Shown here piece after piece: positions 1 to 10,517 of a stretch of 64,000 nt of DNA (position 1 is the stretch's first letter; each line of letters opens with the position of its first letter). The DNA comes from 3-1-20CM-4-69-9 sp963833655 (GTDB taxonomy: Bacteria > Actinomycetota > Thermoleophilia > Gaiellales > Gaiellaceae), in contig CAWHYL010000006.1 of the NCBI GenBank assembly GCA_963833655.1, positions 186,001 to 250,000 on the forward strand, read 5' to 3'. The position numbers and the translations under genes are program-made. Below the pieces are notes generated by a model that was given only the letters and a program-made list of their open reading frames with translations, searched no databases and was not told the origin of the DNA.

Positions 1-2
1 AG

Positions 3-716
3 CGCATGGTCGTCGGCATCGGCGGGAACCTCGGCGACGGCCTCCACGAACGCGTCACCGAGCTGCTCGGCGACCTCCCGTCCGCGGACACCGGCGAGCC
101 GGCGCCGATCGCGCTGGGCGTGAACGGCGACGCCGGGGTCAAGGTGCACACGAAGGCGTCGGATCAGGCGCACATCTGCGTCGGAGTGCACAGCTACCCG
201 CTCGAGCATCCCGACCGGTACGCCCTGCAGGTGCTTGCCACCGTGCTCGGGGGCGGCATGTCCTCGCGGCTCTTCACGGAGGTGCGCGAGCGCCGCGGCC
301 TCGCCTACTACGTCTACGGGCTCAACCACAGCTACACCGACGCCGGCTCGCTGTACGCGCAGGCCGGCGTCGACATCAACCGCATCGACGACGCCGTCTC
401 GACCGTCGCCACGGAGCTGCGCAAGATCGCGGAGGAGCGCGTGCCGGACGACGAGCTCACGAAGGCGAAGAGCTTCGCGAAGGGCCGCTTCGTCCTGCAG
501 CTCGAGACCTCGCAGGGCCTGATCATGTTCGGGCTCCGCCGCGAGGTGCTGGAGAGCCGCACACCGGATCCGCAGGACATCCTCGCAGAGATCGACAAGG
601 TCACCGCGGACGACGTCCAACGCGTCGCTCGCGACCTGATCGGGCAGCGAGGCCTGCAGCTGGCCGTCATCGGCCCGTTCGACGATCCGGACCGGTTCGA
701 AAAACTCCTCGCGTGA
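3..716 (+). CDS. M16 family peptidase, C-terminal part (5' truncated by window)
   Basis: This is the last 238 codons of a zinc metallopeptidase of the M16 (processing peptidase/insulinase) family. The frame is open to the left edge, so the N-terminal half with the HxxEH zinc site lies outside the window. The visible part is the M16C half: it has the family stretch GGGMSSRLFTEVRE followed by RRGLAYYVY around residues 80-100, and the ending TADDVQRVARDLI typical of the last helix-strand unit. The ATG at 6 is internal rather than the true start. Its stop overlaps the next gene by 4 nt (GTGA), which suggests translational coupling. Confidence 0.9.
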   Translation, partial: RMVVGIGGNLGDGLHERVTELLGDLPSADTGEPAPIALGVNGDAGVKVHTKASDQAHICVGVHSYPLEHPDRYALQVLATVLGGGMSSRLFTEVRERRGLAYYVYGLNHSYTDAGSLYAQAGVDINRIDDAVSTVATELRKIAEERVPDDELTKAKSFAKGRFVLQLETSQGLIMFGLRREVLESRTPDPQDILAEIDKVTADDVQRVARDLIGQRGLQLAVIGPFDDPDRFEKLLA

Positions 717-1081
717 CGCGGGCGGCTCTGCTGGCCACAGCCGTCCTGCTCGTCGCCGCCGGCTGCGGAGGCGGCGGAACGACGTCGGCCTCGACGACCA
801 CGACGAAGACGCTGACGACGACGAACCCGACGGGCACGGCCACCGTCACGGTGACGACGCACGGACGCTTCCGTTATTCGGCGAACGTCACCGACAACTA
901 CATGCGCAGCTGCATGAAGAACAACGTCACGCAGGCCTACTGCGCATGCACGCTCGACAAGCTCTCGAACAACGTGTCGACGAAGGACTTCGCGCGGATC
1001 GGGCTTTCGGGCGGCAAGATCCCGACACGCATCCGCAACCTGATTCTGCAGGCGGCCGCCACCTGCAAGGACAAGCTCTAG
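713..1081 (+). CDS. small secreted lipoprotein of unknown function
   Basis: A 122-residue protein starting at a GTG that overlaps the upstream peptidase stop. The N-terminus is a lipoprotein signal peptide: a short basic start, a hydrophobic run, then the lipobox VAAGC around residue 18. A Thr/Ser-rich linker of about 35 residues follows. The C-terminal 60 residues contain four cysteines (SCMKNN, YCACTL, TCKDKL) that could form two disulfides, and two Asn-rich segments. I do not recognise the family. It is probably anchored to the outer face of the membrane. The overlap suggests co-expression with the M16 protease, but no functional link can be shown. Confidence 0.75.
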   Translation: MTRAALLATAVLLVAAGCGGGGTTSASTTTTKTLTTTNPTGTATVTVTTHGRFRYSANVTDNYMRSCMKNNVTQAYCACTLDKLSNNVSTKDFARIGLSGGKIPTRIRNLILQAAATCKDKL

Positions 1082-1093
1082 CGCCGGGTCGCG

Positions 1094-3052
<1,959 letters not shown>

Positions 3053-3053
3053 G

Positions 3054-4190
3054 TCAGGGCGCGAGGTCGTACGGATAGTCGGTGAGCAACTCGTGGCCGT
3101 CGTCGGTGACGAGCACGATGTCCTCGAGCCGGACGCCGCCGTAGCCCGAGCGGTAGAGCCCCGGCTCGATCGTGATGACGTCGCCGGGCACCAGCTCCTG
3201 GCCGGCGCGACCCAGCGACGGCAGCTCGTGCACCTCGAGCCCGACCCCGTGACCCAGCGAGTGGAAGAAGCCGTCCTCCAGTACCTCGCCGGGCTCCTTG
3301 TTGAGCTGCGTCTTGTAGCCGGCCGCGTGGAACTGCTCGCACACCCCCTCGAACAGCGCGCGGCCGTTCACGCTCGGCTTGACGCCGGCCGTCGACGTCT
3401 CGAGCGCGTGCTTCACCAGCGCATGCCACTCCTTCACCTCGTCCGACGGCTCGCCCACCACATAGGTACGCGTCATGTCCGAGTAGCACCCCGTCGCCTT
3501 GTCGCGCGGGAAGAGGTCGAAGACGATCGGCTCGTTCGGCGCGATCTGCCCGGCACCCATGTTGTGTCCGACCGCGGTCTGCGGGCCATGCGAGACGATC
3601 ATGTCGCTGCCCTCGACGCCGTGGTCGGCGAAGACGTCCTCGATCACCCGCTTGATGCGCTCCGACGTCAGAGGCTCGCCGTCGACCTCGAGCCCGGCGC
3701 CGTTCGGCTGCGCGCGGCGCAATAGGTCACGTGAGGCGTCGAGCGCCGCTTCGCATGCTCGTTGCGCGCGGCGGATGCCGGCGATCTCGGTCGCGTTCTT
3801 GGCGCGGCGGCGGTCGTTGAAGAGATCGCGCTCGACCGTCACGTCGATCCCGCTCGCTCGCAGGTGGTCGGCGTGCCCGAGCGGGAACGAGGGCGGGACG
3901 ATGGCATGTTCGATGCCGAGCTCACGGCACCCGCGGACAGCGGTCTCGAGCTCGACCTGCCAACCCTTCAGGCCCTGCGCGAAGAGCTCGTCGGTACCCA
4001 ACTGCTCGACCGGAATGATCTCCAGCTCCGGCGCGTCGGCACGCACGCGCGGAATCTCGAGCGAGTGGAGGATGACGACGCGGCGTCCGTCCTTCTCGGC
4101 GTAGAGAAACGCGTCCGGGATGAGCACCGGCACCTCGTGGCGCAACTCGGGCGAGCGCATCGTGTCGCCGTACATCAGGACGTCCGGCAC
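3054..4190 (-). CDS. M24 family Xaa-Pro aminopeptidase
   Basis: A 378-residue cytoplasmic dinuclear metallopeptidase that removes N-terminal residues preceding proline. The C-terminal pita-bread domain shows the five metal ligands in order: two Asp in VFDLFPRDKATGCYSDMTR, His in HSLGHGVGLEVHE, Glu in ITIEPGLY and Glu in GGVRLEDIVLV. The N-terminal 150 residues form the creatinase-like domain. The start is a GTG. The gene is first in a two-gene operon with acs and is divergent from the amidohydrolase across about 50 nt that must hold both promoters. Substrate specificity cannot be fixed from sequence, and a prolidase is the alternative. Confidence 0.9.
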   Translation of the reverse strand: MPDVLMYGDTMRSPELRHEVPVLIPDAFLYAEKDGRRVVILHSLEIPRVRADAPELEIIPVEQLGTDELFAQGLKGWQVELETAVRGCRELGIEHAIVPPSFPLGHADHLRASGIDVTVERDLFNDRRRAKNATEIAGIRRAQRACEAALDASRDLLRRAQPNGAGLEVDGEPLTSERIKRVIEDVFADHGVEGSDMIVSHGPQTAVGHNMGAGQIAPNEPIVFDLFPRDKATGCYSDMTRTYVVGEPSDEVKEWHALVKHALETSTAGVKPSVNGRALFEGVCEQFHAAGYKTQLNKEPGEVLEDGFFHSLGHGVGLEVHELPSLGRAGQELVPGDVITIEPGLYRSGYGGVRLEDIVLVTDDGHELLTDYPYDLAP

Positions 4191-4240
4191 GGCGCGATCC
4201 TATCCGCGGAGCTCGTCAGGCCGCACATAGACTCCAAAGC

Positions 4241-5395
4241 GTGGACGACCCGCGGCAGCATGCCCAGGAACTGATGGCGCAATGGGACGACGAGCTGCGC
4301 CGCGAGCTCCCGGACGGCGCCGACATCTTCGACGCCCACACGCACCTCGGCACGGACATCGACGGGATGGTCGGCGTCTACGACGACCTGCTTCGCGGGA
4401 TGGAGAAGTACGGGATCTCCCGCTGCTTCATGTTCTGCCTCGACGAGCCCGACCGGCACCCCGGGTTCCGCGCCGGCAACGACCGGACCCTCGCCTACGC
4501 CGAGCGCTCCGACCGAAAGCTCATCCCCTTCGTCCGCCTGGATCTGTCCGAGGATCCGATCGCGGAGGCGACGCGCTGCCTCGATCTCGGCGCGAGAGGA
4601 ATCAAGCTGCACCCGCGCGCGCAGAAGTTCCTGCTCAACGACGACCGGCTGGCGCCGGTCTTCGAGCTCGCGGCCGACCGGAGGGTGCCGATCCTCATCC
4701 ACGGGGGCCGGGGGCTGCCGCCGATCGCCGACGACCTGGCGCGGCTCGTCGACCGCTACGCGTCCGCCCAGCTGATCGTCGCCCACGCCGGTATCGCCGA
4801 CCTCGCGGCGCTCGCAGACCGGCTCGGCGGCAAGGCCGGCGTCTTCTTCGACACCTCGGTCTGGAGCCCACTCGACCTCCTCAGCCTCTACCGGCTCGTC
4901 GGCCCAGAGCAGGTCCTGTACGCCTCGGACTATCCGTACGGGCAGCAGCCGGCGTCGCTGCTGACCTCGCTGCGGACGGCGCGACTCGGCGGGCTGTCGG
5001 AGGAGCAGGTGCGCGACGTGCTGGCGGGGAACGCAGACCGGATCGCCGGCGGGCAGCCGCCGCGTGAGCCTTCGGCGCCAAAGGGTATGGACACCTTCTC
5101 ACAGCCGATGAGCTTCGCCCGCATCCACCAGTACCTCTCGATGGCAACGCCCCTCCTCTGGACCTGGCAGCCGGACCGCGTGGGGGTGCTCGGCCTCGCG
5201 CTCAACGCGACGCACGACCGCACGAACGGCCACCGCGAGGAGCTCGACCAGATCCGCGAGTTGCTGCTGGCGGCCCGCGACATGTGGCGCGCACTGCCGG
5301 ACGAAGGCGACGAGAAGGACCAGCGGGCGCACGTCCGCGCGACCTTCCGGCTCATCCACCTGGCGGACATCGTGGCGGTGACGACCGTTGCCTGA
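4241..5395 (+). CDS. amidohydrolase family metal-dependent hydrolase
   Basis: A 384-residue TIM-barrel hydrolase of the amidohydrolase-2/TatD-like type. It has the N-terminal metal motif DAHTHLG (about residue 30), a lysine/His pair in GIKLHPRAQKF, IHGGRG, and the barrel-end motifs LIVAHAG and YASDYPYG, whose Asp is the usual catalytic residue. The last 100 residues are an extra helical segment. The start is a GTG. The stop region overlaps the following 2Fe-2S gene by 8 nt, so it heads the molybdenum hydroxylase operon. It may process the product or substrate of that enzyme, for example a ring-opened N-heterocycle, but this is inference from context. Confidence 0.85.
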   Translation: MDDPRQHAQELMAQWDDELRRELPDGADIFDAHTHLGTDIDGMVGVYDDLLRGMEKYGISRCFMFCLDEPDRHPGFRAGNDRTLAYAERSDRKLIPFVRLDLSEDPIAEATRCLDLGARGIKLHPRAQKFLLNDDRLAPVFELAADRRVPILIHGGRGLPPIADDLARLVDRYASAQLIVAHAGIADLAALADRLGGKAGVFFDTSVWSPLDLLSLYRLVGPEQVLYASDYPYGQQPASLLTSLRTARLGGLSEEQVRDVLAGNADRIAGGQPPREPSAPKGMDTFSQPMSFARIHQYLSMATPLLWTWQPDRVGVLGLALNATHDRTNGHREELDQIRELLLAARDMWRALPDEGDEKDQRAHVRATFRLIHLADIVAVTTVA

Positions 5396-5825
5396 GCTGC
5401 GCATCAACGGAGAGACGTACGACGTCGACGCGCGCGTCGGCCGCTCGCTCGCGCAGGTGCTGCGCGAGGATCTCGGGTTGACCGGAACGAAGGTCGCCTG
5501 CGGCGAGGGCCACTGCGGCGCCTGCACCGTGTTGCTCGACGGCGTTCCGACGCTCTCGTGCATCACGCTCGTGCACACCGTCGACGGCCGCGAGGTGACC
5601 ACGATCGAGGGGCTGCGCGACCACCCCCTCGTGCACGCATTCGTGCGCGCCGACGCGGTGCAATGTGGCTTCTGCACGCCGGGGCAGGTCGTCTCGGCGG
5701 CTGCGCTCGTCGCGTCCAACCCGGCGCCGACGCAGGACGAGATCCGACACGCGATGTCCGGGAATCTCTGCCGCTGCGGCACCTATCCCAAGATCGAGGA
5801 GGCGATCAGCACTTGGCAAGACTGA
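5388..5825 (+). CDS. molybdenum hydroxylase 2Fe-2S subunit (CoxS/XdhC-like)
   Basis: A 145-residue small subunit carrying two [2Fe-2S] clusters that pass electrons from the Mo site to FAD. The plant-type cluster motif CGEGHCGACTVLLDG lies around residues 40-55 with its fourth Cys in LSCITL, and the second cluster uses CGFCTPG and CRCGTYP in the C-terminal helical domain. It starts at TTG, overlapping the amidohydrolase by 8 nt, and its stop overlaps the start of the large subunit. The length is typical. The order S-L-M (Fe-S, Mo, FAD) in one operon matches xanthine-dehydrogenase-family enzymes. Confidence 0.95.
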   Translation: MPELRINGETYDVDARVGRSLAQVLREDLGLTGTKVACGEGHCGACTVLLDGVPTLSCITLVHTVDGREVTTIEGLRDHPLVHAFVRADAVQCGFCTPGQVVSAAALVASNPAPTQDEIRHAMSGNLCRCGTYPKIEEAISTWQD

Positions 5826-8071
5826 TCCGCACGGAAAAGGAAGTCGAAGGCCGCTACGAAGACGTCTGGATCGTGGTCGACGAGGACGCGCTCGACCAGT
5901 GGCCCGCAGGCCCGCTGACGACGGTGGGCCGCGAGGTCCCTCGCGTCGACGGCCTCGACCGTGTGCGCGGCAACGTTCAGTACACCGCCGACATCCGGCT
6001 GCCGGGGATGCTGCACACGGCAGTGCTGCGCAGCCCTTACGCGCGCGCGCGTGTAACTAGCCTCGACGTCGCCGCCGCGCGTTCGGCGCGCGGCGTGCGG
6101 GCGGTGCTCGCGCCGGGCGAGTTGGACGTGCTCGTCGAAGAGCCGGGTTACGTCGGCCAGGCCGTCGCCGCGGTCGCCGCGGAGACGTTCGGGCAGGCAC
6201 AGGCGGCGCTGCAGGCGCTCGTGCCGCAGTGGGAGGCGCTCGAGCCGCTGCTCGATCCCGACGAGGCGGTGCGGCAGGAGTCCTTCGTCTCCGATCCCAA
6301 GACCTACGAGCGCGGCGACTTCGAGCGAGGCGTCGCCGAAGCGGACGTCGTCTTCGAGGCCGAGTACCGCACGCAGGTCGTGCTGCACAACTCCCTCGAG
6401 ACGCACCAGGCGATCTGCCACTGGGAGGACGACGGCATCACGGTGTACATCTCGACGCAGTACATCTGGGGCATCCGCGACTCGATCGCCGACCATCTTG
6501 GCCTACCGCCCGACAAGGTTCGCGTCGTCTGCCAGGCGATGGGCGGCGGATTCGGCGCGAAGAACGGGCCCGGCGACTACACACCGATCGCGGCGGAACT
6601 CGCCAAGCGGACCGGTCGGCCCGTCAAATGCGCGCTCACGCGACGCGAGGAGAACATCGCCGCGGGGAACCGGAACGCGACGATCCAGCGGCTGACGGCT
6701 GCCGCCAGGTCCGACGGTACGCTCGTCGCGCTGGGCGGCGACTTCGTCAACGCGATCGGCTTCTCCGGCTGGTCGGCCTCGACGGAAGGCCCGATGAAGA
6801 TGCTCTACGCGTGCGACAACGTTCGCACCGTCCAGTACCCGGCGAAGCTGAACCTGCCGCCGATGGCGGCGTTCCGCGCGCCCGGCTTCGTCGAGGGGAC
6901 GTTCGCGCTCGAGTGCCTGCTCGACGAGCTCGCGGCCAAGCTCGACATCGATCCGCTCGAGCTGCGCCGGCGAAACTACGCGGGCTCCGACCGCGTCGAC
7001 GACCGACCGTTCTCGTCGAAGAACCTCGAGGAGTGCTACCGGCGCGCCGAGCCGCACTGGGCAAAGCGCGACGAGGTACGCGCGCGCAGCAACGGGCCGT
7101 GGCGGCACGGCATCGGGCTCGCCTCCCAGATCTGGTACGGCGGCGGCGGGCCGCCGTCCTACGCGTGGATCCGCGTCGGCGCGGACGGCCACGCACAGGT
7201 CGTGACCGCGATGCAGGACATCGGTACCGGCTCACGCACGGCGATGGCGCAGATCGCCGCCGAGGAGCTCGGGGTTCCGGTCGAGCAGGTGCAGGTGTCG
7301 CTCGGCGACTCGGCGCGCGGCCCGTTCGCGTCGATCTCCGCCGGCTCGTCGACGATTCCGTCGATGGGGCCAGCAGTGCGCTCGGCAGCGGCCGATGCAA
7401 AGCGGCAGCTGATCGAGCTGGCGGCACAGCGCTTCCATCTCGAGGAGCGCGTGCTGGACGTCAAGAACGGCCAGATCGTCTCCTCGGACGGCAGCTCGTG
7501 GCCCCTGACGGAGATCACGGGCCTGCTCGAGGACGGACAGATCCTCGGCAAGGGCTCGCGCGGCCCGAACCCGGCCGGGATGCAGGTGCTGACGTTCGGC
7601 GTGCAGGTGGCCGAGGTCGCGGTCGACATCGAGACGGGCGAGGTGCGCGTCGAGAAGATCGTCGCGATCCACGACGTCGGGCGGGTTATCAACAAGCTCG
7701 GCGCCTCGAGCCAGGTCGAGGGCGGGATCATCCAGGGCATCGGCCACACGCTCTCCGAGGAGCGCATCGTCGATCCGGAGACGGGCTCGATCCTCACCCG
7801 GACGCTCGATGCGTACAAGGTTCCGACGATCGCCGACGTGCCCGAGATCGTCACGGAGCTCATCGACATCCCCGACGAGCACCTCACCAACCTCGGTTCG
7901 AAAGGACTGGGCGAGCCGCCGATCATCCCGACGGCCGCAGCGATCGCGAACGCCATCCGGGACGCGACGGGTGCCGACGTGCGCTCGCTGCCGATCTCGC
8001 GCGAGGAAATGCTGCGCGCGCTGCGCGAAGCACGCGAGAGGGAGGGTCGTGGAGCTCCTGCGGCCGTCTAG
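5813..8071 (+). CDS. molybdenum hydroxylase large (molybdopterin) subunit
   Basis: A 752-residue catalytic subunit of the xanthine dehydrogenase/aldehyde oxidoreductase family that binds molybdopterin cytosine dinucleotide. Visible motifs are GGGFGAKNG (around residue 245), FRAPGFVEGTFALE, QDIGTGSRTAMAQIAAEELG and KGLGEPPI, whose Glu is the catalytic base. The start is a TTG that overlaps the stop of the Fe-S subunit; the frame is open further upstream but that part is antisense-like shadow. There is no Tat signal, so it probably acts in the cytoplasm. The active-site loop differs from CO dehydrogenase (no AYRCSFR), so it is not a CODH. The substrate is unknown, most likely an aldehyde, purine or other N-heterocycle. 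Confidence 0.94.
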   Translation: MARLIRTEKEVEGRYEDVWIVVDEDALDQWPAGPLTTVGREVPRVDGLDRVRGNVQYTADIRLPGMLHTAVLRSPYARARVTSLDVAAARSARGVRAVLAPGELDVLVEEPGYVGQAVAAVAAETFGQAQAALQALVPQWEALEPLLDPDEAVRQESFVSDPKTYERGDFERGVAEADVVFEAEYRTQVVLHNSLETHQAICHWEDDGITVYISTQYIWGIRDSIADHLGLPPDKVRVVCQAMGGGFGAKNGPGDYTPIAAELAKRTGRPVKCALTRREENIAAGNRNATIQRLTAAARSDGTLVALGGDFVNAIGFSGWSASTEGPMKMLYACDNVRTVQYPAKLNLPPMAAFRAPGFVEGTFALECLLDELAAKLDIDPLELRRRNYAGSDRVDDRPFSSKNLEECYRRAEPHWAKRDEVRARSNGPWRHGIGLASQIWYGGGGPPSYAWIRVGADGHAQVVTAMQDIGTGSRTAMAQIAAEELGVPVEQVQVSLGDSARGPFASISAGSSTIPSMGPAVRSAAADAKRQLIELAAQRFHLEERVLDVKNGQIVSSDGSSWPLTEITGLLEDGQILGKGSRGPNPAGMQVLTFGVQVAEVAVDIETGEVRVEKIVAIHDVGRVINKLGASSQVEGGIIQGIGHTLSEERIVDPETGSILTRTLDAYKVPTIADVPEIVTELIDIPDEHLTNLGSKGLGEPPIIPTAAAIANAIRDATGADVRSLPISREEMLRALREAREREGRGAPAAV

Positions 8072-8903
8072 CGCCGCCGAGGCGGCCGCGGCGCTCGGCA
8101 ACGGCTCCGTCGCCGTTGCCGGCGGCACCGAGGTCGTCCCGCTGCTGCGCGACGGGCTGCTCCACGCGGACACGCTCGTCGACGTCGGCGGCGCCGTGCC
8201 GCGCGGCGTCCAGGGGACGCGCATCGGCGCCGCGACGCGGCTTGCCGAGCTCGAGGACGACCCGCAGGTCCCGCAGGCGCTGCGCGAGGCGTGCTCACTC
8301 GCCGCCTCGCCTCAACTCCGCTCGATGGGGACGCTCGGAGGCAACCTCCTCCAGGCCACCCGCTGCTGGTACTGGCGCCTCGGCTTCGACTGCTGGCTCC
8401 ACGGCGGGGAGCGCTGCTTCGCCAGGGACGGCGCCCACCGCGAGCACGCCGTCTTCGGCAATGAGCACTGCGCGTCGGCCCACCCGTCGGACGTGGCGGC
8501 AGCGCTGCTCGCGCTCGGCGCGATGGTTCGCACGACACGCCGCGAGCTGTCGGTCTCGGAGCTGTACCGCCTGCCGACGCCGGAGGACCGGAACACGACC
8601 ACGCTTGCCCCGGACGAGCTGATCCTCGAGCTCGAGGTGCCGACCGCTGACGCGTCGACGTACCTCAAGGCGATGGACCGGCGGAAATGGGCCTTCCCGC
8701 TCGTCGGCGTCGCGGTGGTGCGGACGGGCGGCGCGATTCGGATCGCGCTCGCCGGGGTAGCTCCCATCCCCTGGACGCTCGAGACCGCCGCCCTCCTCGA
8801 CGACGCAACGCCGCTGCCGGGCACCGCGTACAAGGTCGAGATCGCCCGCGCCCTCGTCCGGCGCGCGGTCGAGCACGTCAGCTCGCAGCCGTCGTCCTCG
8901 TAG
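8049..8903 (+). CDS. molybdenum hydroxylase FAD subunit with a 4Fe-4S loop
   Basis: A 284-residue FAD-binding subunit. It has AGGTEVVPLLR near the N-terminus and MGTLGGNLLQATRC in the middle, both FAD contacts of the family. Right after this comes a loop with four cysteines (RCWYWR, FDCWLHGG, ERCFARDG, EHCASAHPSD), the arrangement that holds an extra [4Fe-4S] cluster in PaoB/YagS and 4-hydroxybenzoyl-CoA reductase beta subunits. It starts at GTG preceded by a strong GGAGGG site and overlaps the large subunit by 23 nt. The extra cluster argues for an aldehyde- or hydroxybenzoyl-type enzyme rather than classical xanthine dehydrogenase. Confidence 0.93.
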   Translation: MELLRPSSAAEAAAALGNGSVAVAGGTEVVPLLRDGLLHADTLVDVGGAVPRGVQGTRIGAATRLAELEDDPQVPQALREACSLAASPQLRSMGTLGGNLLQATRCWYWRLGFDCWLHGGERCFARDGAHREHAVFGNEHCASAHPSDVAAALLALGAMVRTTRRELSVSELYRLPTPEDRNTTTLAPDELILELEVPTADASTYLKAMDRRKWAFPLVGVAVVRTGGAIRIALAGVAPIPWTLETAALLDDATPLPGTAYKVEIARALVRRAVEHVSSQPSSS

Positions 8904-8977
8904 CACTCGCCGCCGCCGTCAGCGCGACGTTCGCGAATGCCAGCGGCGGGGCGTCGGTCACCGTAGCGGCACCGGCC

Positions 8978-9400
8978 GTGCAAACGGCCGCGGCCCCGAC
9001 ACCCGCATGCCCGATCCCGGCCGTGTATCGGCGGGCGTTCGTCCGTGCCGCCGACGACGCGAGCCTGCCGCTCCCACTGCTCGTCGCCGTCGCGCAGGTC
9101 GAGTCGCAGATGACGCCCGACGCGCGGTCGAGCGCAGACGCACGTGGGTTGCTCCAGGTGCTGCCTTCGACCGGTGCGGCATTGCGCCTCGACGTGAGCC
9201 GTCCGGCGACGAACATCCTCGCCGGCGCGCGCTACCTCCGCCAGCTGCTGGACGAGTTCCAGTCACCCGACCTCGCGCTCGCCGCGTACAACGCCGGGCC
9301 GACGGCCGTGGCGCGAGCGGGTGGCGCGCCGTCGCAGGAGACGCTCGACTACGTGGCTAACGTAACGGGGTTGTGGCGCATGTTGCGCGACTGTCGCTGA
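8978..9400 (+). CDS. lytic transglycosylase (SLT domain), start uncertain
   Basis: A peptidoglycan-cleaving lytic transglycosylase. The SLT fold is clear: catalytic Glu in AQVESQMTPDARSSADARG, followed by LLQVLPSTG, and AYNAGPTAV near the C-terminus. In the same frame, codons 8882-8950 encode a hydrophobic stretch (LAAVVLVALAAAVS) that looks like a signal peptide. No ATG, GTG, TTG or CTG lies close upstream of it in frame, however. The first usable start is this GTG at 8978, which would leave an unexported protein; the next start upstream is an ATG at 8687, deep inside the FAD subunit gene. The true protein therefore probably begins near 8870 at a non-standard codon, or the start has been damaged. 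Confidence 0.75.
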   Translation: MQTAAAPTPACPIPAVYRRAFVRAADDASLPLPLLVAVAQVESQMTPDARSSADARGLLQVLPSTGAALRLDVSRPATNILAGARYLRQLLDEFQSPDLALAAYNAGPTAVARAGGAPSQETLDYVANVTGLWRMLRDCR

Positions 9401-9981
9401 TCCTCCTCGTCGTCGCGCTCGCCGCTTGCGGCGGGGGCGGCGGGAAGACGACGGCGTCGAAGCCGTGCCCGACGACGGGGCGAGGCGTCACGTTTCCGCT
9501 GCTCGACGCGAAGCAGCCGCACACCGTCGACGTGACCACGAACCAGGGCCGCTTCGCGTTCCGTCTCGACGTCGAGCATTCGCCCTGCGTCACGTCGTCG
9601 TTCGCTTCGCTCGTGCGCCGGCGCTTCTTCGACGGCACTGTGTTCCATCGGATCGTCCCCGGCTTCGTGATCCAGGGTGGCGATCCGACCGCGACGGGCG
9701 CGGGCGGGCCTGGGTACACCGTCGTCGACGCGCCGCCGAAAGGCGCGCGCTACACGCGCGGCGTCGTCGCGATGGCGAAGACGCAGGCGCAGCCGCGCGG
9801 AACGGCAGGCAGCCAGTTCTTCATCGTGACCGGCGCGAACGCGGGACTGTCCCCGGACTACGCGCTCCTCGGCGTCGTGACGAAGGGCCTCGACGTGGTC
9901 GAGCGGATCGGCCGGCTCGGCAACCCGGTCACCGAGCGGCCGACGAAGCGCGTCGTCGTCCGCACGATGACCGTTTCGTGA
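9373..9981 (+). CDS. cyclophilin-type peptidyl-prolyl isomerase lipoprotein
   Basis: A 202-residue secreted PPIase that speeds cis-trans isomerisation of proline bonds in exported proteins. The signal peptide ends in the lipobox ALAAC at about residue 19, followed by a Gly-rich linker. The cyclophilin core shows FFDGTVFHRIVPGFVIQGGDP, GVVAMAKTQAQP, AGSQFFIVT and YALLGVVTKGLDVV. The start is a GTG overlapping the end of the transglycosylase. Its stop overlaps the following MobA-like gene by 4 nt, so it sits in the middle of the molybdenum-enzyme operon, although its role is general. Confidence 0.93.
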   Translation: MAHVARLSLILLVVALAACGGGGGKTTASKPCPTTGRGVTFPLLDAKQPHTVDVTTNQGRFAFRLDVEHSPCVTSSFASLVRRRFFDGTVFHRIVPGFVIQGGDPTATGAGGPGYTVVDAPPKGARYTRGVVAMAKTQAQPRGTAGSQFFIVTGANAGLSPDYALLGVVTKGLDVVERIGRLGNPVTERPTKRVVVRTMTVS

Positions 9982-10517
9982 TCGCGGCAGTCGTGCTTGC
10001 TGCCGGCGCGTCGACACGGTTCGGCGCGCCGAAGCAGGCGCTGCTGCTCGAGCCGATCGTCCAGCGACTGCGACCCGCAGTCGACGACGTCGTCGCCGTC
10101 CTGGGGGCACACGAGGCGAGGACGACGGCGCGCGTCGTGCACTGCCCGGAGTGGCAGCGCGGTCCCGGCGCGTCCCTGCGCTGCGGCCTCGCAGCGCTCG
10201 CCGACGACGTCGAGGCAGCGGTCGTCGTCCTCGGGGACGGCCCCGGCATCGACCGGCGGGCAGTCGAGCGCGTCGTCGCCGCGTGGCGGAACGGCGCGGG
10301 CGCGCGCGTCGCCGCGACCTACGGGGGCGTGCGGCTTCATCCGTTGTTGCTGGCCCGCGATGTGTGGGACGAGATCCCGGACGCAGGCCTCCGCGACCTC
10401 CCCGCCGCGCTCGTTGCTTGTGACGATCTGAACGCTCCAGGCGACGTCGATTTTGCCGATGACCTGAAAGGTGGCGGTCCCGAGGAGCAGAATGACTACC
10501 GGCATGGAGCTCGTTGA
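9978..10517 (+). CDS. MobA/MocA-like nucleotidyltransferase (Mo cofactor maturation)
   Basis: A 179-residue NTP transferase. It begins VIAAVVLAAGASTRFGAPKQ, the nucleotide-binding signature of MobA/MocA proteins, followed by GPGASLRCGLAAL and a metal-binding VVVLGDGPGI segment. It starts at a GTG that overlaps the cyclophilin stop by 4 nt. MocA makes the cytosine dinucleotide form of the molybdenum cofactor used by xanthine-oxidase-family enzymes, which fits the S-L-M genes just upstream. It is slightly shorter than E. coli MocA. The function is inferred from motif plus context; a general sugar-phosphate nucleotidyltransferase is the less likely alternative. Confidence 0.85.
   Translation: MIAAVVLAAGASTRFGAPKQALLLEPIVQRLRPAVDDVVAVLGAHEARTTARVVHCPEWQRGPGASLRCGLAALADDVEAAVVVLGDGPGIDRRAVERVVAAWRNGAGARVAATYGGVRLHPLLLARDVWDEIPDAGLRDLPAALVACDDLNAPGDVDFADDLKGGGPEEQNDYRHGAR

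Noticed and set aside
713..1081. Cys-rich lipoprotein as a haem- or metal-binding protein
   Set aside because: The four Cys do not form CxxCH or a known metal motif; disulfides are more likely, so no function was assigned.
5558..5812. In-frame upstream extension of the Mo hydroxylase large subunit
   Set aside because: It lies within the Fe-S subunit gene in another frame, and its residues are unlike the family; the TTG at 5813 fits the overlap pattern.
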